Below, in pieces: positions 19,886 through 29,862 of a DNA stretch of 30,000 nt; position 1 is the first letter of the stretch, and every line of letters begins with the position of its first letter. The notes under the pieces were generated by a model. The model saw nothing but the letters and a program-made list of their open reading frames with translations. It searched no databases and was not told the origin of the DNA. A program made the translations under genes and the position numbers. This DNA comes from Tubiluchus corallicola (Eukaryota; Priapulida; Priapulimorpha; Priapulimorphida; Tubiluchidae), in contig JAQGDQ010000549.1 of assembly GCA_030141605.1 (NCBI GenBank), positions 64,794-94,793 on the forward strand, written 5' to 3'.

Positions 19886-20938
19886 TCGCCTTAACTGGAG
19901 AAATTCCTGTTAAAAGACGAAACGACCTTAATTTTTCCTTGGCTGACCGATTGGCTTTTCCCGGTACTCCAAGATTCTTCTCAATAGAACATTACCTAAT
20001 TTATAATCGTTTAGTTATGTCTGTACTCATACAGTACCAGAAAAGTCATAGGCCTTATAAAGCCTATTTTGAATGGTGAAGTCCGGAAGGAATTGATGAC
20101 ATGGATTTGATGTTTTTAAGAACTGCCCCTGTTGTCCAGTATTTTTTATACTGGTAGATAACAATGCCTTTAAATATGGAACTATTGGCTAAGCAATTTG
20201 AAACAGTGTTTTCCAAATGAAACGTTCTCTTATCTTAAAACCCACAACGCTGACGAAAATACATGAATTTGAAAACAGTTCTCTGCGGGCGAGAAGCTTT
20301 GGCGTGAGAACTACTTTATTGCACACCAACAGAATCACTTTATTGCACGAGGCGGCTGTTATAAATTGATAATGCCTGGAATTTCTCGGCACCTCAAACC
20401 CAGCTGGCCGGATTTCAATAAACAAAAACAACAACATGTTTTGATAACTTGAATTTTCATTAAAAACGTTGATAACGAAACAGTTTCATACACAATGTAA
20501 TTGACGTCTAATAAAAATGTTTTTGCTAAAATGCATCATGCTTTTTACACTATTAATTATAAACACAGATAAAAGATATAAAAGAGTCTTCTATCTTTAC
20601 AGCATTATTTATCAAAAATAGAAATTTCTTTCACATCTGCTATGCAATCAGTTGAAGGGTTAAACTCAGTTGAAAGGTCTAAAATTAAGTTCTATAATTA
20701 TTCTATTTATAGTTTCTCACAGACCATTATTACCTGTATTTTAATTTCTTTCTTATTTCAATAGAAAGACTTATTTCAGTCATTGAAACTATTTGGCACT
20801 TTGCCAGGAATTATAGGCGTATGTACGAGAAATGCTACGTTTGTTTTCCAAATAATGAAGCGTTTAGATCCTTCAACACTTTCACAGCCTATTACTTTTG
20901 AGTACTTAAAGGAAGACGGGGCGATTTTTCATATACAA
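19886..20938. other. Intergenic stretch, no gene seen
   Basis: This lies between the satellite array and copy B of dispersed repeat 1. Open frames are short and unsupported. A small direct repeat CAGTTGAA is at about 20649 and 20668. No RNA gene or element end recognised. Confidence 0.45.
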
Positions 20939-21521
20939 CCCCATTTTAAAAAATCCGAAAAAATACATTTTAACACAATTAATAGTGCAAAAGCGTTTCT
21001 GATAATTAAATAATAGATTAAAATCTGAATTAACGGCGGGCGAGCTCAACTATTGATGACATCACCAACTAACAAAATTTTTAACAACAAAAATATTCCA
21101 CGAGCGTGTTGCGTGTGTTTGCGAAAGCGAAAATTGAAGTACAGTGCTACTGTGAGATATTCAGTGTGTTCTACTGAAACTAGGCAAGTTTTAAGATAAA
21201 AATTCAAATATCAAATTTACCGTTGTGCTCATACATGAGTTGTCGAAACTGTGAAGTTCGTCACAAATTAACACATCAGAAGGGAAAGGTACAGTTCCTG
21301 TTTTTTTGTGCAATGCGTTTTTTTGATGCGCTAGTGCCCGTCTAACTAGCGAATGATGAAATGCATGTGACAGCGAAGAACTAGTGGCGCGAATGTAAAA
21401 TTGTGTTTGTCTGGTAATAATTCTTTCAAGTAAATCAAAAAAATAGTATGTTTCCTTTCAATATTTTTCCTTTTAAACACAGGATTGCTTTCACCTGCAG
21501 CTTGAGATTGGATCCGGTTTT
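20939..21521 (-). repeat. Dispersed repeat family 1, copy B (inverted)
   Basis: Its reverse complement aligns with copies A and C: CAAAACCGGATCC, GGGCACTAGCGC, TGTGACGAACT, GATGTCATCAATAG, TTATCAGAAACGC and AAATGGGG at the end facing the satellite. In several variable positions it agrees with copy C rather than copy A, for example CAAAAAAACAGG and TGATGTGT. That makes a simple A/B terminal-repeat pairing less likely. Confidence 0.85.
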
Positions 21522-22469
21522 GTATTGTATAAATTTATAGCCAAACTGTTTGTGGTGCGCTAGAGGTGCAGGCATTTCAGGAAACTTCTACTTGTGATGG
21601 TGAAACAGACTTCTCCTTTACGGAGTGGAAGTTTCTAAAATCATCAGTGCAGATTAGCAGACGATGTTAATGTGTTAGTTTAGTACATTTCCTGCAGATG
21701 TCGCTTTTTGCCGATTTGGTGACCATTAAAACGGAAAAGCTGCAGTTCGCTTGTTGAGGCTAATGAAGATAGAAATGTTATTCTTGCTTTTTACGTCTCA
21801 ACGCTGAAGAGTGAACGTTTCCTTCAAAACTTGGACATAAATTTCCTTTATTGAGGCTTGAAATCCTGGATAGAATGTTAAACGACGGTCGCCTCTTCCG
21901 AGAGGTAATCAAATAGCCGTTTGGTGGCGCTGCAGCTGAGCCCTGCATCCTGATGGCTTACTCACTGCTGGCTTCTGGGTTGAGAAAACTTAATTAACTA
22001 GAAGAATAACTGCTTGGCAGAGTTTATTCAACTTCTTAAAACTTTTTGCAAACATGGTCGTTACGAGAAGGAACAAATAAAGGACTTTATTACTATGGAA
22101 AGAGTTCATGCTAAACCGGAAGAGGATGTTAGGCAAGAAACGTCACAACGGAAACGGCGACTGTAATGCCAATGACATAAATAACGCAAAACAGCAAAAA
22201 AGTACGACAAAAGCCAATAACAACCCCCCCGCTTTTCGTTAAGATCTTAGAAAATGGAGAATCTTGCAGCCACCATTGTTCGAAAGGCAATTTCATTAAA
22301 TTATAGACGTATCAGACGAAAGTCGAGAACTTCTTACAATGACATATCATGTGTAACGTCTAAGATGTTCATACCTTCTACTGATGAGACGTAATTGGAT
22401 TAGAATTGCTAGTTTGTGGATTTTGACAGCGCTTAGTGCTAGAAGAATACAGTAAATAAGTATTTTCAC
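21522..22469. other. Intergenic stretch, no gene seen
   Basis: I see no coding frame or repeat boundary that can be defended. A G/C-richer patch around 21900-21950 (GGTGGCGCTGCAGCTG) is not otherwise explained. Confidence 0.4.
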
Positions 22470-22826
22470 AGTCATGCTATGCGCAAGTGCAGTTGCTGTA
22501 GGTCAAAGGTTAGGTGTACCACAACAATGCGTCTTAACTGCCACGTGACATGTGGGTAAAGTAAACCCGTGTGCAGCGTCAGTTCAGTAACTTCAGTTGT
22601 TTTACGTGGACTTAATTATGCATTAGTCTGTGCGCAGAGTGAATTACTAGTTGGATCTTACTTGGGAACAAGAAAAAATGAACTAGGTAAGGTTCTAACT
22701 ATCTGTTAAAACTGTTACTAGTACAATAGCATGTTCTGCGAGATGTTGTCAAGTGCACACAAATGCATTGTCTGGTACACTTAACCTTTCATCTTTTCAC
22801 GATCATCATCAATCGCTGGAACTGTG
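22470..22826 (+). repeat. Dispersed repeat family 2, copy 1
   Basis: About 350 bp resemble 26601-26952 on the same strand. Shared words are AGTTGCTGTA, GTCAAAGGTTA, CTTAATTAT, CAGTCTGTGCG-like, GAAAAAATGA, CTAGGTAAG, CTGTTAAAACTGTT, CACAAATGCATTGTCTGGTA and CAATCGCTGGAACTGT. The most conserved block is near the right end. No open frame is shared. The donor-like AGGTAAG after an ATG is conserved in both copies. Confidence 0.85.
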
Positions 22827-23034
22827 ACAAAAGCTTGTTCTGAGGCAAAGGTACATTATATTTCAACCGCTATGACGGTGTTGGGAAATTTGTGACATTG
22901 CTGGAAAATAAAGCCACTTAATCCGAGTTTTTGTCAGTGTAACCAACGAAGTATTCAAAAACTAGAAATACTAAACTGAAATGTAAATGGGTCGCGTATT
23001 GTATACTTCTATGCCCTTTTCCGGTTTTCAGTAA

Positions 23035-23352
23035 TGGCGCGTTCAGACTAGCGAATTTTTTGTCCAGAGTTTTCTCTCTGACTGCAAATTTGTAAGTGTG
23101 AACTCCTTTGCGAGTTACTATCGACAAGTTACTGCAAACTCTCCAACAGTTACTGCGAGTTGATTTGCTGTCCAGTGTGAACGCCTGGGGGAGTTACTCT
23201 CGACACACCTTCCATTGAATAGAGAAATGAGTGTTACCTCTTTGCTTCGGAAAGTAACTCACAGTAAGCTTTGCTCTCTGGTCTGCACACGCTTGCGAGT
23301 TACCTGGTAAATTTAAGTTGGTGACAAAATTCGCTGGTCTGAAACGCCGCAA
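23035..23352. mobile_element. MITE-like element with ~25-bp terminal inverted repeats
   Basis: The left end TGGCGCGTTCAGACTAGCGA (continuing ATTTT) is matched in reverse complement at 23328-23352 by TGCGGCGTTTCAGACCAGCG (continuing AATTTT), with one indel and one or two mismatches. The interior has no coding capacity but contains many GAGTTACT-type words in both orientations and two GTGTGAAC words. The size and structure fit a non-autonomous DNA transposon. A target-site duplication could not be identified with confidence, so the superfamily is not assigned. Confidence 0.7.
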
Positions 23353-23380
23353 AGATGAGAAGCGTTTCTTATTAATTATT

Positions 23381-23750
23381 TATTATTATTATTATTATTA
23401 TTGTTATTGTTATTGTTATTGTTATTGTTATTGTTATTGTTATTGTTACTGTTACTGTTACTGTTACTGTTACTGTTACTGTTACTGTTACTATTACTAT
23501 TACTATTACTATTACTATTACTATTACTATTACTATTACTATTACTATTACTATTACTATTACTATTACTATTACTATTACTATTACTATTACTATTACT
23601 ATTATTATTAATATTATTATTATTACTATTTCTACTATTATTACTACTACTATTACTTTTACTATTACTATTACTGTTACTGTTACTGTTACTTTTGTTA
23701 TTGTTGCTGTTGTTGTTGTTATTATTATTATTATTAATTATTGATTATTA
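23381..23750. repeat. Graded hexanucleotide/trinucleotide microsatellite
   Basis: ATT units are followed by blocks of the hexamers TTATTG (about 23401-23446), TTACTG (to about 23490) and TTACTA (about 23488-23600, roughly 19 units). After these come mixed ATT, TTACTG, TTG and ATT units. Long leucine- or tyrosine-rich frames here are artefacts. Confidence 0.97.
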
Positions 23751-24140
23751 AATTGTAATTTTGAATCAGAATTTGTACAGTGAACAGCTGCTAACTGAAA
23801 TTCAAGTTGAGTTTTAATACCTCCATAAGAATAACCTACATAAGTTTATGAGAACTCACAAAGGAAATCAACACGCACAAATCTGCAAGATTACGCGGTC
23901 TTTGTATTTAAACAATGATAGTTTAAACTAATATTGGCCTTCAGTGGCGGTGAATTTATGCGCATGATACTAGTCCGCGACGCTTAGACTTACGCACGAT
24001 TTCTGCTTGTTTGCACGACCTAAACAGGTCACAATTTATGTCATTTTTTGAAAGAATTACAAACAAAGCCAGTTCATTCAATAAATATCTGATTTTTTTA
24101 ACATTCAGTAAAACGTGTAAAGTTTAAAACAGCCTCACAC

Positions 24141-24355
24141 AACGATGACGATGACGATGATAGTGAAGATGATGATGATGATGATGGTGGTGACAATATT
24201 GTTGAATTGCTGATAACGATGATGATGTTGATGATGTTGATGACAATATTGTTGAATTGCTGATAATGATGATGATGTTGATGATGATGACGGTGACTAT
24301 GATGATTAAGATGGTGGTGAGGATGATGACGACGATAACGATAATGGTGGCGATG
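24141..24355. repeat. GAT/GAC/GTT-rich imperfect triplet repeat with a 50-bp duplication
   Basis: The region is built mainly of GAT, GAC and GTT triplets. TGACAATATTGTTGAATTGC occurs at 24191 and again at 24241, exactly 50 bp apart, embedding the palindrome CAATATTG. Frames giving Asp-rich peptides are soon closed and lack support. Confidence 0.9.
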
Positions 24356-25312
24356 CCAAACTCAACAATAACACATAGACCAAGTGATGAAAATTATTAA
24401 AAAAGATGCACAGGGAGAAAAGACGCTACGACAATTGTAATTTCATACAGAAGCAGTTCTGTAGAAAACCTCAACAGATACACTCATTCCGTAAACGCAT
24501 ACATAAACTTATTAAAGTCATTTTACGTACGCTTACTACTCTTTTAATGACGCTTATAGAGAACTATCAAGCTATAACCTATCTAGTTTCCACTTAATAA
24601 GTTACGTACGCCTGTCTGTAACATTATTCAATAGATAGTAGGCAAGAGAGCCACCAATACATGCCCGCATTGACCAATGCTTAATTAGTTTAATCAAAAT
24701 CTATTATTTGCAACAAACACTGCCCATATCACACAGCAAATTACTATAATTATTTTATTATTTCTGCACAATAATGAAAACAACGAATGATAGTTCACAA
24801 AAGCAGAATAATGGTAGCTTTTACTAGGCTCATAAATACACGTTTGAAAATCCAGTGATAAACGTTGATTAGCATGGTCTATCACTCAAAGCTGAGCTAA
24901 TTAAAAAACCCAAATGTTTGTTTGGTACGTTGTAGGAAGTTTGACAAACATAAATTCGAAGTTGAGTTGTCAGACACTTGAGGCATAAATTTGACATGGG
25001 AGTGAGTATAACATATCAGGTGGCAAAGAAAAAATGTACCGAAGTCTACACTAGAATAATACTAACGTGCTTTACACAGCTGAAATTCCAATCTGAGACA
25101 TTATCGTACATTGGCTTTTGGCTGTGAAACTTATAAGTGTATAGTTTTGCTAATTTTTATGTTATGTCTGAAAAGGTTTTGCGTATTAAAAATTTAAATG
25201 CCGGAGTATTTAACGCTATTGCTCACAGCAGTGGAAACGCTGGTTATGCTGTCAATTTTTGAACGTGTGGTTGTACTATTTAGTGATTTACGATTTTTAT
25301 AGCAACAAACAA

Positions 25313-25471
25313 TTTTATTACTATTATTGTTATTGCTGTTGCTATTGCTCTTGCTGTTGTTGTTGATATTATTATTATTATTTTATTATTGTTGTTGTTG
25401 TTGTTGTTGTTGCTGCTGCTGTTGTTGTTGTTGTTGTTGTTGTTGGTTGTTGTTGTTGTTGTTGTTGCTGT

Positions 25472-25527
<56 letters not shown>

Positions 25528-25543
25528 TGCACTACCACTACCA

Positions 25544-25575
<32 letters not shown>

Positions 25576-25604
25576 TTTACTACTACAACTACAACTACTA
25601 CTTT

Positions 25605-25693
<89 letters not shown>

Positions 25694-25722
25694 TTATTAT
25701 TATTATTATTGTTATTATTAAT
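25313..25722. repeat. (TTG)n-(TAC)n-(ATT)n compound microsatellite
   Basis: ATT and TTGC-type units lead into about 27 TTG units interrupted by GCTGCTGCT (25388-25470). A long ACT/TAC tract follows (about 25470-25691) with CCACTA and TTTACT interruptions, then ATT units. Low-complexity open frames (poly-Leu, poly-Thr, poly-Tyr) are not genes. Confidence 0.97.
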
Positions 25723-26600
25723 TTAAATTTTTGCTCATTGTGTTTATAATCTAAATATTGGACTGCAAGGTTACAAAATTGGTAGTTGAAACAGTGTAAT
25801 TTAGCTCCTCAAACTCAGTAATCAAACTACATACACAAATTCAAAGCATCAGTGAGTTTTCACTGTGCAAAAAGATCATCGAGAGACCATGACGACGATG
25901 ATGATGGCGATCGTCTTCAACTCGGAGTTTGTTGAAGGATCCCGTATTATGAGATTTGGCCGGAAGATTTAGGTTAGAGAAACACTCTGTGAAACGTTTT
26001 GTCCCCAAGCTCGAGTATTTTGAAATAGGTTAAAATGCGTTTACAATAGGATTTGCTATGGCACTCCAATGTTTACAAGATTACGTACGGATTACGAAGT
26101 CGCGCGCTGCATAAACGCATTGTGACGTCACTCGACCAAGCCATTTTATTTATGTAACTTAAGCGCAGCAGTTTGTAGTGTCGTTTTAACTGCTGACTGA
26201 TTCTAATTTAGTGCAAGTATGAAATTGCCAAACCCTAATTTACAACCTTCGCACAAGATTTCCTGTCATTCAGTTTAGTAAACGGAGGTTTGTGAAAATT
26301 AATCGACGTTGAATTATCGTTGAGTTGTTGTTGCAAAACAGAAAAATTTGAAAATACGGTTTTAACAATGCGAGCAGGATTACACAGTAGAACACGGAGA
26401 CAATAGTCATCATTGTATAGAAGGGCAAGGTGGGCCTGTCCAGGGAGGGTCACGTAAGTGCCGAGTTTAACGGTTTCGGATGAATATGAACATTCTTCAA
26501 AAAGACATGGTTAATGTGCAATGGGGAGTGAATAGGGCTGTAATTAGGAAGTGTTGGGACATATTATAGGCGCTTTGTGGTGATGTGCAAAATGGTGAAA
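25723..26600. other. Intergenic stretch, no gene seen
   Basis: This holds a short GAC/GAT triplet patch at about 25887-25910 and a perfect CRE octamer at 26123-26130 in a slightly GC-richer neighbourhood. No supported coding or RNA gene. Confidence 0.4.
26123..26130. promoter_or_regulatory. Perfect CRE octamer TGACGTCA
   Basis: Exact CREB/ATF palindrome with flanks GTGACGTCAC, the full 10-bp palindrome. No gene is attached in view. Confidence 0.3.
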
Positions 26601-26952
26601 CGGCCACGTTGTGCGCACGCGTAGTTGCTGTAAGTCAAAGGTTAAGTGTGCCACATCAATGCGTCCTAACTACAACAGTCATGTGACTGTGGGGAAAGTA
26701 AAGCCGTCTGCCACGTCACTTGTTTTTCTTAGACTTCACTTAATTATCCATCAGTCTGTGCGTACAGCAATTTACTAGCAGAATCTTGCTTGGGAAGAAG
26801 AAAAAATGAGCTAGGTAAGATTCTAGCTAGCTGTTAAAACTGTTGCTGTTACAGCAGCTTGGGCAGCGGGACGTTGTCAAGTGTACACAAATGCATTGTC
26901 TGGTACACTTAACCTTTGACCTTTCACGGTTAACATCAATCGCTGGAACTGT
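26601..26952 (+). repeat. Dispersed repeat family 2, copy 2
   Basis: Partner of 22470-22826, in the same orientation about 4.1 kb away. Similarity runs from GCGCACGCGTAGTTGCTGTA through CAATCGCTGGAACTGT and stops abruptly at both ends. Conserved landmarks include AAAAAATGAGCTAGGTAAG and TGCATTGTCTGGTACACTTA. Confidence 0.85.
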
Positions 26953-27137
26953 ATATAGTCTTATTGTGTGAACTCTGTGCAGACACTGATCTCTAAAGAA
27001 AGGAACTGGAAGAATTATTATTTAAAAAAAGATCTATAACGAAGAAATTGAAAATTCCTAAATATGTATTAAGCTGAAAATGTGCAATCCCCCTCACTCA
27101 TTACCTTCAAATCCTCCATCTAGTGGATTAGGAAGGA

Positions 27138-27799
27138 GTTTACAATTCCCCACACAATTTAAATACCCTACCCTACCCTAACCCTAGCCCACCCCTAGGT
27201 CTATCTCTAAGCCTATTCCTAACCCCAACCCTAACCCTAACCCCACACAATTTAAATACCCTACCCTAACTCTAACTATAACCCTAGCTCTAATCCAACC
27301 CTAGCCCTAGCCCACCCCTAACTCTATCTCAAAATCTATTCCTAACCCCAACCCTAACCCTAACCCCACAAAATTTAAATACCCTACTCTAACCCTAGCC
27401 CTAGCCCACCCCTAACTCTATCTCTAAACTTATTCCTAACCCCAACCCTAACCCTAACCCCACACAATTTAAATACCCTACCCTAACCCTAACTATAACC
27501 CTAGCTCTAATCCAACCCTAGCCCTAGCCCTAGCCCTAGCCCTAGCCCTAGCCCTAGCCCACCCCTAACTATCTCTAAATCTATTCCTAACCCCAACCCT
27601 AACCCTAACCCACACAATTTAAATACCCTACCCTAACCCTAGCCTTAATCCAACCCTCGCTCTAGCCCACCCCTAACTCTATCTCTAAACCTATTCCTAA
27701 CCCCAACCCTAACCTAACCCTAATTCTAGCCCTAATCGTAATCTTAACCCTAATCCTAATCCTCTTCACGAACTCTTGTGTATTGGGAATTGTAAACTT
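27138..27799. repeat. Degenerate telomere-like (CCCTAA)n array bounded by inverted repeats
   Basis: Most of the region is CCCTAA/CCCTAG/CCCTAC units. A spacer CACACAATTTAAATACCCTA (or variant) recurs at 27151, 27244, 27366, 27461 and 27611, giving five higher-order units of about 93-150 bp. The left edge AGTTTACAATTCCC and the right edge GGGAATTGTAAACT are exact inverted repeats, about 640 bp apart. This suggests a mobilised or element-borne satellite rather than a chromosome end. Confidence 0.88.
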
Positions 27800-28109
27800 T
27801 AGCCGCTGATTCAACCAATTCTACAAAGTGTCATAACGTCACGAAGCCATAAACTCATTGTAGTTTTTGCAACATTGATGTCGCCTGCTGTATGAGGTTC
27901 CTGAATTCTCCTGCTTACACAAACCGACACGCACAGACATTGATAATTCAATACTGAGAACATCAGCGTCTGTGTTGTTGATCAACTGTAGCTTTAGAAA
28001 TCTCTGGTCATTTGGTCAATAATCACTGAGCAGCAGCACGTACGTCACTTCCGGCAATTATTACACGGATTCACTGAAGCTGTCAGCTTGTAAGTGATAC
28101 CTGTCTTCT

Positions 28110-28200
28110 GATTAATGCAATGCTGAATTTCTCGTTCGCGCGCTTAGTTATTCGATCTTACATTCATTTCCCCATTCGTCTCTAGGCGAGCACTGGAATT
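28110..28200 (+). repeat. Dispersed repeat family 1, partial copy E
   Basis: TTCTCGTTCGCGCGCTTAGT, CATTCATTTC, CCATTCGTCT and GGCGAGCACT align with the part of copy A around 16640-16710. It lies just upstream of the full copy C on the same strand, so it is a second, truncated member next to it. Confidence 0.6.
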
Positions 28201-28340
28201 TAAAATCGGCCACATTTTTGTATACCACACTAAATGGTGCACGATTTATCTTGAATTTTGTACAAGGTTACTATAAACGCAAGTCCTTAATACAATAAGA
28301 CAGCATATAAGTGGTACTTTTCAAGGTGAACTTTTTATAG

Positions 28341-28906
28341 CAAAACTGGATCCAGTCTTAAGCAGGTCAAAACAACCTACACTTTAAAATATTGAAACAA
28401 AACATACTATTTTTTTTCAAAAATTACTTACGTCAAAGAATTATTACGACACAAACACAACTTCACGTTCGCGCCACTAGTTCTTCGCTGTTACATGCAT
28501 TTCGACAGGCACTAGCGCCTGTATTTCCGAAACTCACAAAAAAACAGGTGTTGTACCTCTCAATTCAGATGTGTAAGTTTGTGACGAACTGCACACGTTC
28601 GACAGCTCACGCGTGAGCACAGATAAATTTGAAAATTGAATTTTTTCCTTTAAAACTTGCCCAGTTTTAATACAACACATCGATTACCTTACAGTAGTTC
28701 TGTACTTCAATTTTCTCTTTCGCAAACACGTGCAGCACGCTCGCGGATATTCTTGCTGTTGAAAATTATGTTAGTTTGTGATGTCATCAATAGTTGGGCT
28801 CGTCCGCCGTTAATTATGTTTTTAACTTATCATTTAATTATCAGAAACGCTTTTGCAGCATTAATTGTGTTAAAATATATACTTTTTATCGGACTTGAAA
28901 ATGGGG
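28341..28906 (+). repeat. Dispersed repeat family 1, copy C
   Basis: Starts CAAAACTGGATCC and ends GAAAATGGGGT, as in copy A. It lacks the CCATTCGTCAGTAGA-type segment present in A, so GCATTTCG joins directly to ACAGGCACTAGCGCC. The part around TGATGTCATCAATAGTTG and TTATCAGAAACGC is best conserved. The shared hydrophobic frames in A and C have no ATG at their start. Confidence 0.85.
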
Positions 28907-29560
28907 TCCTTTAAGCTTTGTTTATGAAGTGCGTTTTCTTGTGATTTAAATACATTAAACCACATACTTGTGAATTAACAAATTAAATAACAGATTTAGC
29001 ACAAGAAATGGTATACTGATAAAGTCTAACTGAATAAAATGCGACATTTTCTTTATCAGGCGGCTTTCACGTTTTGCTTTGATCAATTTCTGTCTAATGT
29101 AACCCCCACATTAATTTAGCAATATTTACACTGTAGTAACGTCTTAAGTGCAAATTTAACAGCCTGTTCACACAGCGCAGTGACGTCACACGAATCTTAG
29201 CAACAAACGCTGATTAATTTTTATGCGCCTGGCGAAATTAAAATCTGAAGAATGTATTATGCTTGTAATCTGTTCAAGTCAAGCTGACTTTATTAACAAT
29301 TTTCGCAGAAATTTCTCCTCAACGGGCCGTAAAAGCTACGCAAGTAATATGGAGAGAATTCCATAGAGAAATTTGTTTTTAATTGAAAGGAAATTCAAAT
29401 AAATGATTCGCTCCTTGTAGTGCTGAAATTTCCTGTCACAACAGTAACGGAGCAAATGTTGAACCTTGTATAACAACGTTGTTTTGATTAGTTTTATTCC
29501 GTTCACGTAAATCACTCATTTCATTTTGCCTGCCTTAATAATTTCTGTCAGGTCAAAAAA
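28907..29560. other. Intergenic stretch, no gene seen
   Basis: Contains a perfect CRE octamer at 29181-29188 (context CAGTGACGTCACAC). No coding frame or repeat recognised. Confidence 0.4.
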
Positions 29561-29656
29561 CTGACTGACTGGCTAATTTATCTACACTGACTGACTGACT
29601 GACTGCATGGATGAATGAATAAACGAATGAATGAACGAACGAACGAACGAATAAAT
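29561..29656. repeat. Tetranucleotide repeats (CTGA)n and (GAAT/GAAC)n
   Basis: CTGACTGACT at 29561 and ACTGACTGACTGACTGACTG at 29586 are followed by GAAT/GAAC units to about 29656. These are ordinary microsatellites. Confidence 0.93.
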
Positions 29657-29783
29657 GACTAATTGGCAAAGCGAGTTATACCATACCTTATTGATTTGAG
29701 TAGAAAGCGTGTGGCTTCTTTTGGACATGACTTTTTTCTATGATTTCTCCTGGATATAGTGTTTGCGTAGCGTATGCACGCGC

Positions 29784-29795
29784 CGCGCATGCGCA
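29784..29795. promoter_or_regulatory. NRF-1-type palindromic motif
   Basis: CGCGCATGCGCA fits the NRF-1 consensus exactly and sits in a short GC-rich island in AT-rich DNA. Such sites often mark animal housekeeping promoters, but no gene start can be shown here. Confidence 0.3.
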
Positions 29796-29862
29796 GACGG
29801 TTCTTCATTAATGAGGCAAACATTAAAGCAGTAGCATATTCTCGCTGAATAAACGGACAGAG

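Noticed and set aside
23381-25749. Long open frames of poly-Leu, poly-Tyr or poly-Thr
   Set aside because: They are translations of triplet and hexamer microsatellites.
27138-27799. A true chromosome end
   Set aside because: The array is degenerate, interrupted by a non-telomeric spacer and followed by more than 2 kb of ordinary DNA.
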